A stretch of DNA of 64,000 nt from CALCNS01 sp964425745 (GTDB taxonomy: Bacteria; Bacillota; JAAYKD01): contig CAYRNW010000001.1 in NCBI GenBank assembly GCA_964425745.1, positions 1 through 64,000 on the forward strand, read 5' to 3'. Numbering within the stretch: position 1 is the first letter of the stretch; the number at the start of each line of letters is the position of its first letter. Below the pieces are notes generated by a model. It worked only from the letters and a program-made list of their open reading frames with translations. It ran no database searches and had not been told where the DNA came from. Position numbers and translations under genes: made by a program. This document shows, in pieces, positions 1 through 7,234 of this stretch.

Positions 1-182
1 ATGGCTACAACCTGGTGGATGATGTAGGTGGCTTGAGTGGCTTTGTGGATTTCCTGGAGAAGCTGGATGGGAAGGTCGATAAAGACGATGATTATGCTGC
101 CGAAGAACAGAAGAATTTGCGCACTTGGGCTCGAAGCGTGGGCTGGAGTAAGCGCAAAGTTGCGCCGAGAAATATGCTGTAA
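1..182 (+). CDS. C-terminal part of a plasmid pRiA4b ORF-3-like protein (5' end outside window)
   Basis: The third forward frame is open from the window edge to a TAA at 180-182 and gives 59 residues. It contains DDVGGLSGFVDFLEKL followed by an acidic stretch and TWARSVGWSKRK. This acidic VGG..GF..FLE run, followed by a tryptophan-rich end, is the usual tail of the pRiA4b ORF-3 (IS1096 TnpR-like) family, which occurs with mobile elements and accessory regions. The start and most of the domain lie upstream, so completeness cannot be judged. Function of the family is not established. Confidence 0.6.
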   Translation, partial: GYNLVDDVGGLSGFVDFLEKLDGKVDKDDDYAAEEQKNLRTWARSVGWSKRKVAPRNML

Positions 183-200
183 GTTATTAGTGTACAATTA

Positions 201-260
201 TTTACAGGGTGGGGACATCTCGCGTTTTCGCAACAAAAACGCTTACCCCACCCTGTAAAA
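201..260. repeat. Long-form palindromic REP (TTTACAGGGTGGGG type)
   Basis: Outer arms TTTACAGGGTGGGG and CCCCACCCTGTAAA enclose a second hairpin, GCGTTTT and AAAACGC around CGCAACA. It directly follows the pRiA4b-like gene and is one of about twenty related intergenic repeats in the window. This is the longer subclass with an inner hairpin. Confidence 0.85.
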
Positions 261-366
261 ATGGCTTCATCGGAGAAAGCGAAATAAAAGTAACCTGCTA
301 TTTCTCTTGCCTAAAAGAGTTGCATGAAACTGTTCCAAGTGGTGCGGAGAATTCTTTAAACTGGCA
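261..366 (+). pseudogene. Scar of abiEi tail fused to the jetA upstream region and start
   Basis: Bases 261-281 match 6730-6750 inside the AbiEi gene in 19 of 21 positions (the ASPEKA-coding stretch). Bases 286-326 then resemble 7107-7150, upstream of jetA, and 323-366 resemble the first codons of jetA at 7232-7280 (shared ATGAAACTGTTCCAAGTG). The copy skips the sequence between two CATGAAA repeats found at 7149 and 7234, so it looks like a decayed, internally deleted copy of the 6.7-7.3 kb segment. No reading frame survives. Confidence 0.6.
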
Positions 367-418
367 ATAACGCTAAGGATCTCGCACAGGGAAAAGTGAG
401 CTACTCCCTGTCAAATGC

Positions 419-446
419 TTGACTCATGTGGTAGTTGTGGTATAAT
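419..446 (+). promoter_or_regulatory. Sigma-A-type promoter of the 494 gene
   Basis: TTGACT (419-424), a 16-base spacer and a perfect TATAAT (441-446) lie 48 bases upstream of the start at 494, whose ribosome-binding site AGGAGGG is at 481-487. Confidence 0.65.
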
Positions 447-493
447 TAAATAACAATGAAGGAAGTTTAAACTATTTTGTAGGAGGGACAAGA

Positions 494-667
494 ATGGCCA
501 CATCATCTTTTAACAAAGATTTCACCTTAAAAACAAAGAAAGCAGTCGAGTCATTCGAGAGAATTATTTCTGCTCCTGTGAAAAGTGTGAAATTAGACAA
601 GAAAATATTATCGCCAGAAAAAGAAAGGCGAGGTGAGGAAAAATTAAAACTAATGTTACCTCGCTAA
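494..667 (+). CDS. Small basic protein preceding GNAT-like gene (possible antitoxin-like partner)
   Basis: A 57-codon gene with a strong AGGAGGG site seven bases before its ATG and a good promoter at 419. The product begins MATSSFNKDFTLKTKKAVES, is lysine-rich and ends LKLMLPR. I recall similar small proteins directly upstream of GNAT-like genes in Clostridia, and here too the next frame (697) encodes a GNAT-like N-terminus that overlaps or nearly abuts it. The pairing of a small protein with a GNAT suggests a toxin-antitoxin-like module, but that is inference; no DNA-binding motif is obvious. It appears intact while its partner is truncated. Confidence 0.6.
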   Translation: MATSSFNKDFTLKTKKAVESFERIISAPVKSVKLDKKILSPEKERRGEEKLKLMLPR

Positions 668-918
668 AAAGCTTAATAGAAATAAGGAATGAGCAAGTGG
701 CTCAGGAACTTATTTCTATTTTTGTCTGTGAGAAGGATAAAGATATTGAAAATTTTCTTAAAGAGAGAGCAATCAATTTTGAGAAATTGGGAAAAAGTAG
801 AACCTTCTTTATTTTTGACGAAGAAGCCGAAGAGTTTAGAATTTTAGCATACTTCACTATTGCGCTACAAGTGTTAAAGGTACCGGAAGAATTACTTTCT
901 GCAAAAAAAACAAAAACA

Positions 919-953
919 CGAGGGCAGATTTATCTGCCCTCGATTTATTTTTT
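919..953 (+). terminator. Rho-independent terminator
   Basis: Perfect 11-bp stem CGAGGGCAGAT / ATCTGCCCTCG with a two-base TT loop, followed by ATTTATTTTTT. It lies inside the truncated GNAT frame, so the original 3' end of that gene was probably lost here. Confidence 0.8.
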
Positions 954-992
954 GTGGCAATCCTTGCGTGTAATATTACGTCAACAGCAACC

Positions 993-1014
993 CAATTCTA
1001 TCCTGTTTTCCGAC
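993..1014. repeat. 22-bp direct repeat, copy 1
   Basis: CAATTCTATCCTGTTTTCCG plus AC is identical to 6982-7003. Both copies lie just past the point where a gene is truncated (GNAT-like gene here, AbiEii there). Similar but weaker copies of the TCTATCCTGTTTT core occur at other sites. Confidence 0.7.
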
Positions 1015-1059
1015 CCAATTCTGGATTTTCTCGATCCCCCGATATAAATAATCTATGCT

Positions 1060-2859
1060 CTAGTTCTGCTTTTCAATTTTCTCTTTCAGTTCATGTAAAT
1101 AGAGCCAGCGTTCATTCAATGTCTCAAGGGCAGATTTTAGGGTTTCTAGTTCTGAGCCCAATTCCAACAAACGAACATAATCGCTCGAAGCTTGTTCCAT
1201 TTTCTTGGCACAAGAAGCAATTTCTTCTTCAAGGGCCGCTATGTCAGAATCTATCGATTCAAATTCTCGCTGTTCCTTGAAGGTGAATTTAAGCTTCTTT
1301 GGTTTTGGTGAGTCGTCGTTTGACTCTGGGGTTTCTCGACTTTTCGATGCTGTTTCTTTTCTATCTTTGTCCTGTTGCGGAAGAGGACGCTTTGCCAAAT
1401 AGTCGCTAAAATTCCCGCTATAGGCTGTGATTTCTCCGCCTTCCACAACTTCAAAAATGGAACTGGTCACTTTGTCAAGAAAATAGCGATCATGAGAAAC
1501 GGCAAGAACCGCGCCCGGAAACGACTCTAAGTACTCTTCCAAAATGGTCAAGGTTTCAATGTCTAAATCATTCGTGGGCTCATCTAGTAATAAAATATTG
1601 GGTGCGGCCATGAGAACGCTTAAAAGGAAAAGCCGGCGCCGTTCCCCGCCACTAAGTTTGCCAATTTCAGTATATTGCAGGTCAGCGGGAAACAAAAACT
1701 GATTCAGCATTTGTGCGGCGGTAAAAGTGCCCTCATCGGTTAGGATTTCGCCTGCGATTTCATGAATGAAGTCATACACTCTCATCGTGTCATCGAGTCC
1801 CCGAGATTCTTGGGTGAGATAGCCAATTTTAATGGTTGAACCAATCTCAACTGTTCCCGTATCCGGTAGCACTCTGCCGGCAATAATATTGAGTAGCGTC
1901 GATTTTCCAACACCATTTTTCCCCACAATACCGATACGATCGTCGCGCAAGATGTTATAGGAAAAATTGCTCAAAACGCATAGATCTTCGTATTTTTTAG
2001 AAGCATCGACCAATTTGATCAGTTTTTTGCCAATTCGACTAGATAGAGTCGCGATGGCAATGCTATCTGAACCTGGCGGACCTTCTTGCTCCTTGAGTGC
2101 GTTATAGCGCTCGATGCGATCACGGCTTTTTGTGCTACGGGCTCTGGGACCCCGCATTATCCATTGTTGTTCCTTACGCAAAAGAGATTGTCGCTTGCGT
2201 TCGTTTGCATCTGCAATGTCCTCGCGTTGTGCTTTGTATTCTAAATACTTTGAGTAATTCGCTTCGTAATGATAGAGCTTTGCATTGGATAACTCCGTGA
2301 TACGGTTGACAACACGTTCTAGAAAATAGCGATCGTGAGTCACCATAATCAGACCACCCGTAAATCGGCTGAGCCATTGTTCCAGCCAGAGGACCATCTC
2401 GTTATCCAAATGGTTGGTTGGTTCGTCGAGTATCAAGATGTCTGAGGGATGTGTAAGTGCAGCAGCTAAGGCCACTCTTCTGCGTTGTCCACCGGAAAGT
2501 GTGCCAATTTTTGCATGGGGTTCTGTGATCTCGAGGCGTGTCAACATGGCGATTACTTCATACTCATGAATTTTTCGAAATTGTGGAGGAAATTCCGAAA
2601 ACACTTGTTCCAGCACGGTAAACTCGTCGTTCATCGCCGGGTTCTGGGGCAAAAAAGAGATTTGGACACCTTTTTGAATGGTGATCGTTCCTTCATCTGG
2701 CGTTTCCAAACCTGCCAGAATAGAAAGCAGCACGCTTTTCCCCGAGCCGTTCAGGCCAATGATGCCAATGCGCTCTCTTTCGTTTAAATACAGAGATGTA
2801 TCTTGCAGCAGCTGTTTCATACCATAATTTTTATATAAATGTTCCGCTGATAATAGCAT
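1060..2859 (-). CDS. uup: ABC-F family ATPase, Uup/YfmR type
   Basis: A 599-residue soluble protein with two ATP-binding cassettes and no membrane segments, as in ABC-F proteins that act on the ribosome. Cassette 1 has Walker A GLNGSGKS at 35-42, signature LSGGQ at 121 and Walker B ILILDEPTNHLD at 141. Cassette 2 has GKNGVGKS at 313, LSGGE at 402 and ILLLDEPTNDLD at 422. The linker carries the QQWIMRGPRARSTKSR stretch typical of Uup, and residues 530-599 form the C-terminal coiled coil of that group. Known members resolve stalled or badly folded translation complexes; a role in antibiotic resistance is less likely with this linker. An AAAGGAG site precedes the ATG. It is transcribed alone, opposite to its neighbours. 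Confidence 0.93.
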   Translation of the reverse strand: MLLSAEHLYKNYGMKQLLQDTSLYLNERERIGIIGLNGSGKSVLLSILAGLETPDEGTITIQKGVQISFLPQNPAMNDEFTVLEQVFSEFPPQFRKIHEYEVIAMLTRLEITEPHAKIGTLSGGQRRRVALAAALTHPSDILILDEPTNHLDNEMVLWLEQWLSRFTGGLIMVTHDRYFLERVVNRITELSNAKLYHYEANYSKYLEYKAQREDIADANERKRQSLLRKEQQWIMRGPRARSTKSRDRIERYNALKEQEGPPGSDSIAIATLSSRIGKKLIKLVDASKKYEDLCVLSNFSYNILRDDRIGIVGKNGVGKSTLLNIIAGRVLPDTGTVEIGSTIKIGYLTQESRGLDDTMRVYDFIHEIAGEILTDEGTFTAAQMLNQFLFPADLQYTEIGKLSGGERRRLFLLSVLMAAPNILLLDEPTNDLDIETLTILEEYLESFPGAVLAVSHDRYFLDKVTSSIFEVVEGGEITAYSGNFSDYLAKRPLPQQDKDRKETASKSRETPESNDDSPKPKKLKFTFKEQREFESIDSDIAALEEEIASCAKKMEQASSDYVRLLELGSELETLKSALETLNERWLYLHELKEKIEKQN

Positions 2860-3195
2860 TGTGTCTCCTTTAAAGGTTTTTGAAAACCATGTTTTTTCTT
2901 GTTTTCTTGCCTCGGCAATATGTGGGGCTTTTATATTTTAACATACTATGTTTCCATCGCCAAGCTCTGCTTGTATAAGCGCTGGGGTATAATTAAGTCG
3001 TGTAAGCATTTTCTTGCGTTGAAGGAGTAGAATCTGCAGCTCAAGTCTATCCGGTTTCTCGCTCAAGTACATTGGCCTTAGATCTCGAGGTCACGACTGA
3101 ACGAATATTGACAACACGAATCCATTGATTAAATACAATATTTTCCAACAACTTGATTATTCGTCCAATATTATGTTCAAAGCGGACGAAAGAGA

Positions 3196-3231
3196 AAGGG
3201 GGTAGACGAATTTCTACCCTCGATTTATTTT
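3196..3231 (+). terminator. Terminator-like hairpin
   Basis: Stem GGGTAGA / TCTACCC with a six-base loop is followed by TCGATTTATTTT. The 15 bases CCCTCGATTTATTTT are identical to those after the stem at 919-953, so the two look related. Confidence 0.45.
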
Positions 3232-3306
3232 GTACAGGAGCAAATTGATTTTTCAAGGATTTTGTTAATGCTTTCGTGAACAGTGAACAGTATCTGTGGT
3301 GTAGTA

Positions 3307-3339
3307 TTTCAAGGTGGGGACTGTCCCCAGGTTGAAAAT
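3307..3339. repeat. Short palindromic REP (TTTCAAGGTGGGGAC type)
   Basis: TTTCAAGGTGGGGACTGTCC followed by CCAGGTTGAAAA: near-perfect palindrome of the short class, upstream of the AAA ATPase promoter. Confidence 0.8.
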
Positions 3340-3374
3340 ATGCTTCATTTTCACAAGTAAAATTTCTAAAAGTC

Positions 3375-3403
3375 TTGAGGTTCTTGAGGTTTTGTGATAT
3401 ACT
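3375..3403 (+). promoter_or_regulatory. Promoter of the DUF4143 ATPase gene
   Basis: TTGAGG (3375-3380), 17-base spacer with TGTGA just before the -10, and TATACT (3398-3403), 57 bases upstream of the start codon. Confidence 0.55.
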
Positions 3404-3459
3404 ATGGACTGTATAAGAAATTAATGCGGATTCCGCAAAATTTTCACGAGGAGGCAACT

Positions 3460-4761
3460 ATGATTTATGAAAGAAAGCAATACATCGACCAGCTGATTAA
3501 GAAAAGAGATAATGGCCGTGTTAAAGTTATCACTGGACTTCGCAGAAGTGGAAAATCCTATCTTCTCTTCACTTTGTTTAAGGGATATCTATTACATTCC
3601 GGCATTGCTGAGGATCAAATCATCGGACTTGCGCTCGATGAGTTTGACAATGCCAAGTATCGGAATCCCTTTGAACTTAATACTTTCATCAAAGAGCGAA
3701 TTGTGGACAAGAGTAAACGCTACTATGTATTCATTGATGAAATTCAGTTTGTTTCCGAGATTTCCAATCCATATGTGGATGACCCAGAAGCAAAGCTAAA
3801 TTTCACCGATGTGGTGCTGGGACTGATGAAGCTACCCAATGCCGACATTTATGTCACCGGAAGCAACTCTAAGATGCTCTCTTCCGATGTGTTAACACAG
3901 TTCCGCGACAGAGGGGATGAGATTCGGGTCCATCCACTTTCCTTCGCTGAGATTTATGAGCATTATGCTTTGGATAAACGCGGGGCTTGGCGTGATTACT
4001 TTACTTATGGAGGAATGCCGTTCGTCTGGACCATGGAATCCCATGAAGAAAGAAGGAGATACCTGAGTGATCTATTCAGCCACACCTACATCAAGGATGT
4101 TTTGGAACGTAACAAAGTCGGCAATGATGCCGAGGTACTAGAAATACTGCTGAACATTCTTGCTTCCGGAATCGGATCACTCACCAATCCGAGCAGACTC
4201 TCAAACACATTTGACACAGAAAGACACATCAAGATTGCGCCGGATACCATTGACACTTATATCAGGTATTTTAAAGAGGCTTACCTAATCCAAAAAGCGG
4301 AACGTTATGACGTAAAGGGTAGAAAGTACATCAAGACGCCAGTCAAATACTATTATTCTGATCCTGGATTGAGAAACGCACGACTTGGATTTCGGCAATT
4401 GGAAGAGACCCACCTGATGGAGAACGTTCTTTACAGCGACCTTATCCGCAGAGGTTTCAATGTGGACGTCGGCGTTGTGGAACAGAACGGGACTGACGAA
4501 AACGGAAAGAAGATTCGCAAGCAGTTGGAAGTGGACTTTGTGGTGAATCGTGGAGATGAACGATACTATATTCAGTCAGCACTTTCAATAGAAGACCCGG
4601 AAAAAAGGAGGAAAGAGATTGCCTCGCTGATTCGTATTCCGGATTCTTTTAGGAAGATCGTAGTCGTGAAAGATTACATGAAGTTGTGGCAGGATGAAAA
4701 CGGAATTCAGTATCTCGGAGTCGAACAGTTCCTGCTTGACGAAAAAATCCTGTCTCGATAA
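3460..4761 (+). CDS. AAA ATPase with DUF4143 C-terminal domain
   Basis: A 433-residue P-loop protein. Start ATG 3460 follows ACGAGGAGG at a good distance; the frame continues further upstream but without a better site. Walker A TGLRRSGKS is at 25-33 and Walker B YYVFIDEIQ is near residue 95. The GSNSKML segment and the following region are the sensor and lid part of this AAA_14 family, and the C-terminal third is a DUF4143 domain with the conserved LEVDFVV stretch, which resembles a nuclease-type fold. These proteins are common in bacterial accessory regions; their biological role is not settled. It stands alone, between its own promoter and a terminator at 4818. Confidence 0.85.
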   Translation: MIYERKQYIDQLIKKRDNGRVKVITGLRRSGKSYLLFTLFKGYLLHSGIAEDQIIGLALDEFDNAKYRNPFELNTFIKERIVDKSKRYYVFIDEIQFVSEISNPYVDDPEAKLNFTDVVLGLMKLPNADIYVTGSNSKMLSSDVLTQFRDRGDEIRVHPLSFAEIYEHYALDKRGAWRDYFTYGGMPFVWTMESHEERRRYLSDLFSHTYIKDVLERNKVGNDAEVLEILLNILASGIGSLTNPSRLSNTFDTERHIKIAPDTIDTYIRYFKEAYLIQKAERYDVKGRKYIKTPVKYYYSDPGLRNARLGFRQLEETHLMENVLYSDLIRRGFNVDVGVVEQNGTDENGKKIRKQLEVDFVVNRGDERYYIQSALSIEDPEKRRKEIASLIRIPDSFRKIVVVKDYMKLWQDENGIQYLGVEQFLLDEKILSR

Positions 4762-4817
4762 CTGGCAAAGAAAACAGCATTTGCAGTTCGTCAGGGTTCT
4801 AAGTATTCAGTAATAGG

Positions 4818-4855
4818 AAGCACTTTTCACGAACAACTGTGATGAAGTGCTTTTT
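4818..4855 (+). terminator. Terminator after the DUF4143 ATPase gene
   Basis: AAGCACTT..CAC pairs with GTG..AAGTGCTT around an eight-base loop, followed by TTTTT. Confidence 0.7.
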
Positions 4856-4867
4856 CCATTTACTAAA

Positions 4868-4922
4868 AATTACTAAGGAAGCTGATTTGAAGGAGAATAG
4901 AGGTATGAATCAAATACTGGAG
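4868..4922 (+). pseudogene. Scar of the abiEi-abiEii junction
   Basis: About 55 bases match 6908-6962 with some six differences and no gaps. The segment encodes the last residues of AbiEi and the first seven codons of AbiEii (ATGAATCAAATACTGGAG), including the coupled start. The rest of both genes is absent. The aminotransferase gene that follows therefore lies between two copies of the abiEi tail. Confidence 0.7.
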
Positions 4923-4953
4923 AAGGGAAATATATAAATAGAGGGGGATTCCT

Positions 4954-6123
4954 ATGATTAACAAAGCGCTACTAGAGGAAGAATTTCAAGATATCAGGGA
5001 TGTAAGTTTTTTCAATGCTGCATATGTCGTAATTCCACCGAAACGATCTCAGGCCGCTTATCATGGTTTTATGAACGATTATATTGCTATTTATGGAGAA
5101 GAAGTGACCAGTAAAGTATGGCCCATGATTGATGAAGCTCGGAAGGAACTTGCCAAAGTAATCAACTGTGAACCAGAAGAAATCGGCTTTACCAAAAATA
5201 CTGCAGAAGCGGTAGGCATTATTGCTAATGGGTATCCTTTTAAACCGGGAGATAATGTAATTGTTACCGATTTGGAACATACTTCAAATATTAATGCCTG
5301 GATAAATCAAAGGCGTAGAGGATTAGATTTGAAAGTTGTGAAGAGTCACGATGGTGCCATTGACATTAACGATATTTTTGCTGCTGTCGATGAAAATACC
5401 GTTGCAATCGCTACTTCAACGGTAATGTTTTCTTCTGGCTTCCGTATTGATCTAGATAAACTAGGCGCGTTTTGCCACGAAAAAGGGCTTCGTTTATTCC
5501 TAGATGGAATTCAAAGTTGTGGAAGACTATTGATTGACGTTAAAAAGCAACATATCGATTCGCTGGCCATCGGTGGGAATAAAGGGCTACTTGCGACCCT
5601 AGGAGTTGGTTTTCTTTATTGCAAGAAAGACCTTATCCAGTCGATTATCCCGCCTTATGCCGGATATCAAAGCACAAAGCCTTCTGTAGACCCTCGTGTT
5701 ACCACGGACTTTACCCAGATTCATTGGCGTGATGATGCACGAAGATTTGAATCGGGCAATCTAAATTATGCCGGGATTGCAACATTGAAAGCAGGCGCTT
5801 CAATCATCAACGAGTTAGGCATCGAAAACATAGAAGAACATATCGTTATGCTCGATAAGAGACTAAGAGAAGGCATCAAAGATATTAGCCTAAAAGTGAT
5901 TACTCCACCGGAACCGATTTTTCACTCGGGAATTGTTTGTATTTATTACCCCATAGAACATGAAAAAGAAGTTATGGATATCTTACATGGTAGAAAGATC
6001 TATACGACCATGCGCAGTGGCTATATCCGTCTTGGCATGCATGTCTATAATACTGAAGAAGACATCGATAATGCAATCGAGGCGTTGAAAGAAATTGATA
6101 AGGTTGCTAAGGTTAAAAATTGA
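4954..6123 (+). CDS. Aminotransferase class V (PLP-dependent)
   Basis: A 389-residue cytoplasmic enzyme of the NifS/isopenicillin-N-epimerase-like fold. The PLP lysine is K210 in IGGNKGLLATLG, the cofactor-ring aspartate is in LFLDGIQSCGR near 184, and the TDLEHTSNINAW stretch near 106 supplies the stacking histidine. It lacks a cysteine-desulfurase active-site loop that I could recognise, so the substrate is open (amino acid transamination, desulfuration or epimerisation). Start ATG 4954 follows AGAGGGGG. It is a single gene between an AbiE scar and a repeat cluster, so its place here may reflect insertion into the island. Confidence 0.85.
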   Translation: MINKALLEEEFQDIRDVSFFNAAYVVIPPKRSQAAYHGFMNDYIAIYGEEVTSKVWPMIDEARKELAKVINCEPEEIGFTKNTAEAVGIIANGYPFKPGDNVIVTDLEHTSNINAWINQRRRGLDLKVVKSHDGAIDINDIFAAVDENTVAIATSTVMFSSGFRIDLDKLGAFCHEKGLRLFLDGIQSCGRLLIDVKKQHIDSLAIGGNKGLLATLGVGFLYCKKDLIQSIIPPYAGYQSTKPSVDPRVTTDFTQIHWRDDARRFESGNLNYAGIATLKAGASIINELGIENIEEHIVMLDKRLREGIKDISLKVITPPEPIFHSGIVCIYYPIEHEKEVMDILHGRKIYTTMRSGYIRLGMHVYNTEEDIDNAIEALKEIDKVAKVKN

Positions 6124-6158
6124 AGGCAGGAAATGTTAGACAATAGGCTCTTTAGCGA

Positions 6159-6303
6159 AATAGCGAAGTTGGGGACGGTTCTCTCCCTTCGAAATTTCCC
6201 TTTTATTTGGATATTTCGCAGTTGGGGTCGACGCACGCTTTCGCCGCGAAAGCGTTTACCCTAAGTGAAATTTACAGGGTGGGGACTGTCCCCACCCTGT
6301 AAA
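6159..6303. repeat. Cluster of three palindromic repeats
   Basis: In order: a GGGGACGGTTCTCTCC unit (about 6166-6205), a degenerate long-form unit TTTCGCAG..GTGAAA with an inner CGCTTTCG/CGAAAGCG hairpin (6214-6270), and a perfect short unit TTTACAGGGTGGGGAC / GTCCCCACCCTGTAAA (6271-6303). They lie between the aminotransferase stop and the promoter of the AbiEi gene. Confidence 0.85.
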
Positions 6304-6309
6304 TAATGC

Positions 6310-6338
6310 TTGAATTTCACCAGTAAAACCATTATAAT
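6310..6338 (+). promoter_or_regulatory. Promoter of the abiEi-like gene
   Basis: TTGAAT (6310-6315), 17-base spacer and perfect TATAAT (6333-6338), 20 bases before the ATG at 6358. It starts only seven bases after a palindromic repeat. AbiE operons are known to be repressed by their own AbiEi, but I see no clear operator. Confidence 0.65.
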
Positions 6339-6357
6339 TGGTTTAGGTGGTGAAAAT

Positions 6358-6948
6358 ATGATAAAAACGATTGCTATGTTAAGGGAAGAATATAAGGATT
6401 ATGTGAATCCAACAGAAAAGATTCGTCGGCTTGTGCAACAAGGTGACTTAATACCCATTGTCAGAGGGATGTACGAAACAAATCGCAGCACGCCGGGTCA
6501 CTATCTTGCTTCCGTAATTTATGGACCCTCATATTTGTCTTTTGAGTTCGCGCTAGGGTTTTATGCACTCATTCCGGAAGCAGTTTACAACTTTACTTCA
6601 GCCACGTTTGAAAAGAAGAAGAAGAAGGAGCACAAAACACCGTTTGGAGTATTCAGCTACAGGGATGTCCCTAGTGATGTTTATCCGTACGGTGTTCATT
6701 TGCATTCAGAAAATGGATATGGATTTCAAATGGCTTCGCCGGAGAAAGCGATCTGTGATATGCTTTATAAGGTTGCATCTGTGCGAAACAAGATGGAAAT
6801 AGAGCAGCTGTTGTTTGAAGATTTACGTGTTGATAAGGATGCTTTTTGGAAGCTAAATCTGCTAGAGCTTTATGATCTTGCTGGGCGGTATAAGACGATG
6901 AATCACAAATTATTGAGGAAGCTGATCCGAAGGAGAATTGAGGAATGA
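6358..6948 (+). CDS. abiEi: AbiEi-type antitoxin (type IV toxin-antitoxin), orphan
   Basis: A 196-residue protein. The N-terminus (residues 1-50, IRRLVQQGDLIPIVRGMYE) is the winged-helix part of AbiEi antitoxins, and the SPEKAICDMLY stretch near residue 127 is the family's conserved core. Start ATG 6358 follows AGGTGGTG and fits the promoter; TTG 6310 lies in the -35 box and is excluded. The stop overlaps the next start (ATGA), the usual coupling to the AbiEii toxin, but that toxin gene is reduced to 21 codons. The antitoxin therefore has no partner here. Known role: abortive phage infection by AbiE and self-repression of the operon. Confidence 0.8.
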   Translation: MIKTIAMLREEYKDYVNPTEKIRRLVQQGDLIPIVRGMYETNRSTPGHYLASVIYGPSYLSFEFALGFYALIPEAVYNFTSATFEKKKKKEHKTPFGVFSYRDVPSDVYPYGVHLHSENGYGFQMASPEKAICDMLYKVASVRNKMEIEQLLFEDLRVDKDAFWKLNLLELYDLAGRYKTMNHKLLRKLIRRRIEE

Positions 6949-7010
6949 ATCAAATACTGGAGCAAATGTTAAAGCAATACACAATTCTATCCTGTTTTCC
7001 GACAACGTAG
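6945..7010 (+). pseudogene. Remnant of AbiEii toxin gene (21 codons)
   Basis: The frame starts with MNQILEQMLKQY, the usual beginning of AbiEii nucleotidyltransferase toxins, overlaps the antitoxin stop as ATGA, and then runs into TAG at 7008-7010. No GS..DxD nucleotidyltransferase motif follows, so the toxin is gone. The break falls at the 22-bp repeat also present at 993-1014. Confidence 0.7.
6982..7003. repeat. 22-bp direct repeat, copy 2
   Basis: Identical to 993-1014 and located exactly where the AbiEii reading frame loses homology. Confidence 0.7.
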
Positions 7011-7154
7011 CGGATTTTTGGAATTGTCAATATTGGTACATACGCCAACTCGAGATAATTTCCGATGGTAGTGGGTAATTCGAATATTCGTATTGTTTAT
7101 GACCCATCGAAGTAACCCACCATTTTCCCTGGCTAAGAGAGCAGCATGAAAATG

Positions 7155-7182
7155 TTGTTTCTTTTTTTGGTTTAAATAGGAT
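7155..7182 (+). promoter_or_regulatory. Possible promoter of the jet operon
   Basis: TTGTTT (7155-7160), 16 bases rich in T, then TAGGAT (7177-7182), about 50 bases before the jetA start. Weak match; no other candidate was better. Confidence 0.3.
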
Positions 7183-7234
7183 AATTTGAGGTGCGAATAG
7201 AATAAGGGATAAACACAACAACAGAGGTGAAATC

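Larger units (their letters stand above)
697..1047 (+). pseudogene. Truncated GNAT-like acetyltransferase
   Basis: The frame encodes QELISIFVCEKDKDIENFL, then an EFEKLGKSRTFFI-type segment and ILAYFTIALQVLKVPEELLS, which is the N-terminal half of a small GNAT-like family. Homology seems to stop near base 905, where the frame runs into a terminator hairpin (919-953) and unrelated sequence. The acetyl-CoA-binding motif A is missing, so the product should be inactive. GTG 697 is the first usual start; the frame is open back to 637, so translation may begin earlier inside the preceding gene. Confidence 0.5.
2860..3374. other. Intergenic region, mostly without genes
   Basis: It holds the leader of the ABC-F gene, a terminator-like hairpin (3196-3231), one short palindromic repeat (3307-3339) and a TCTATCCGG motif near 3043. 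A reverse-strand frame (3047-3457) spans a palindromic repeat and is probably not a gene, although its last 45 codons look fairly protein-like and could be a decayed fragment. Confidence 0.5.

Noticed and set aside
954..1280. 108-codon forward frame overlapping the end of the ABC-F gene
   Set aside because: It lies antisense to the conserved coiled-coil part of the ABC-F gene and has no start signal.
3047..3457. 136-codon reverse-strand frame before the DUF4143 ATPase gene
   Set aside because: It crosses a palindromic repeat and the likely promoter, lacks a ribosome-binding site and shows no family similarity. Its last 45 codons could be old coding sequence, but support is weak.
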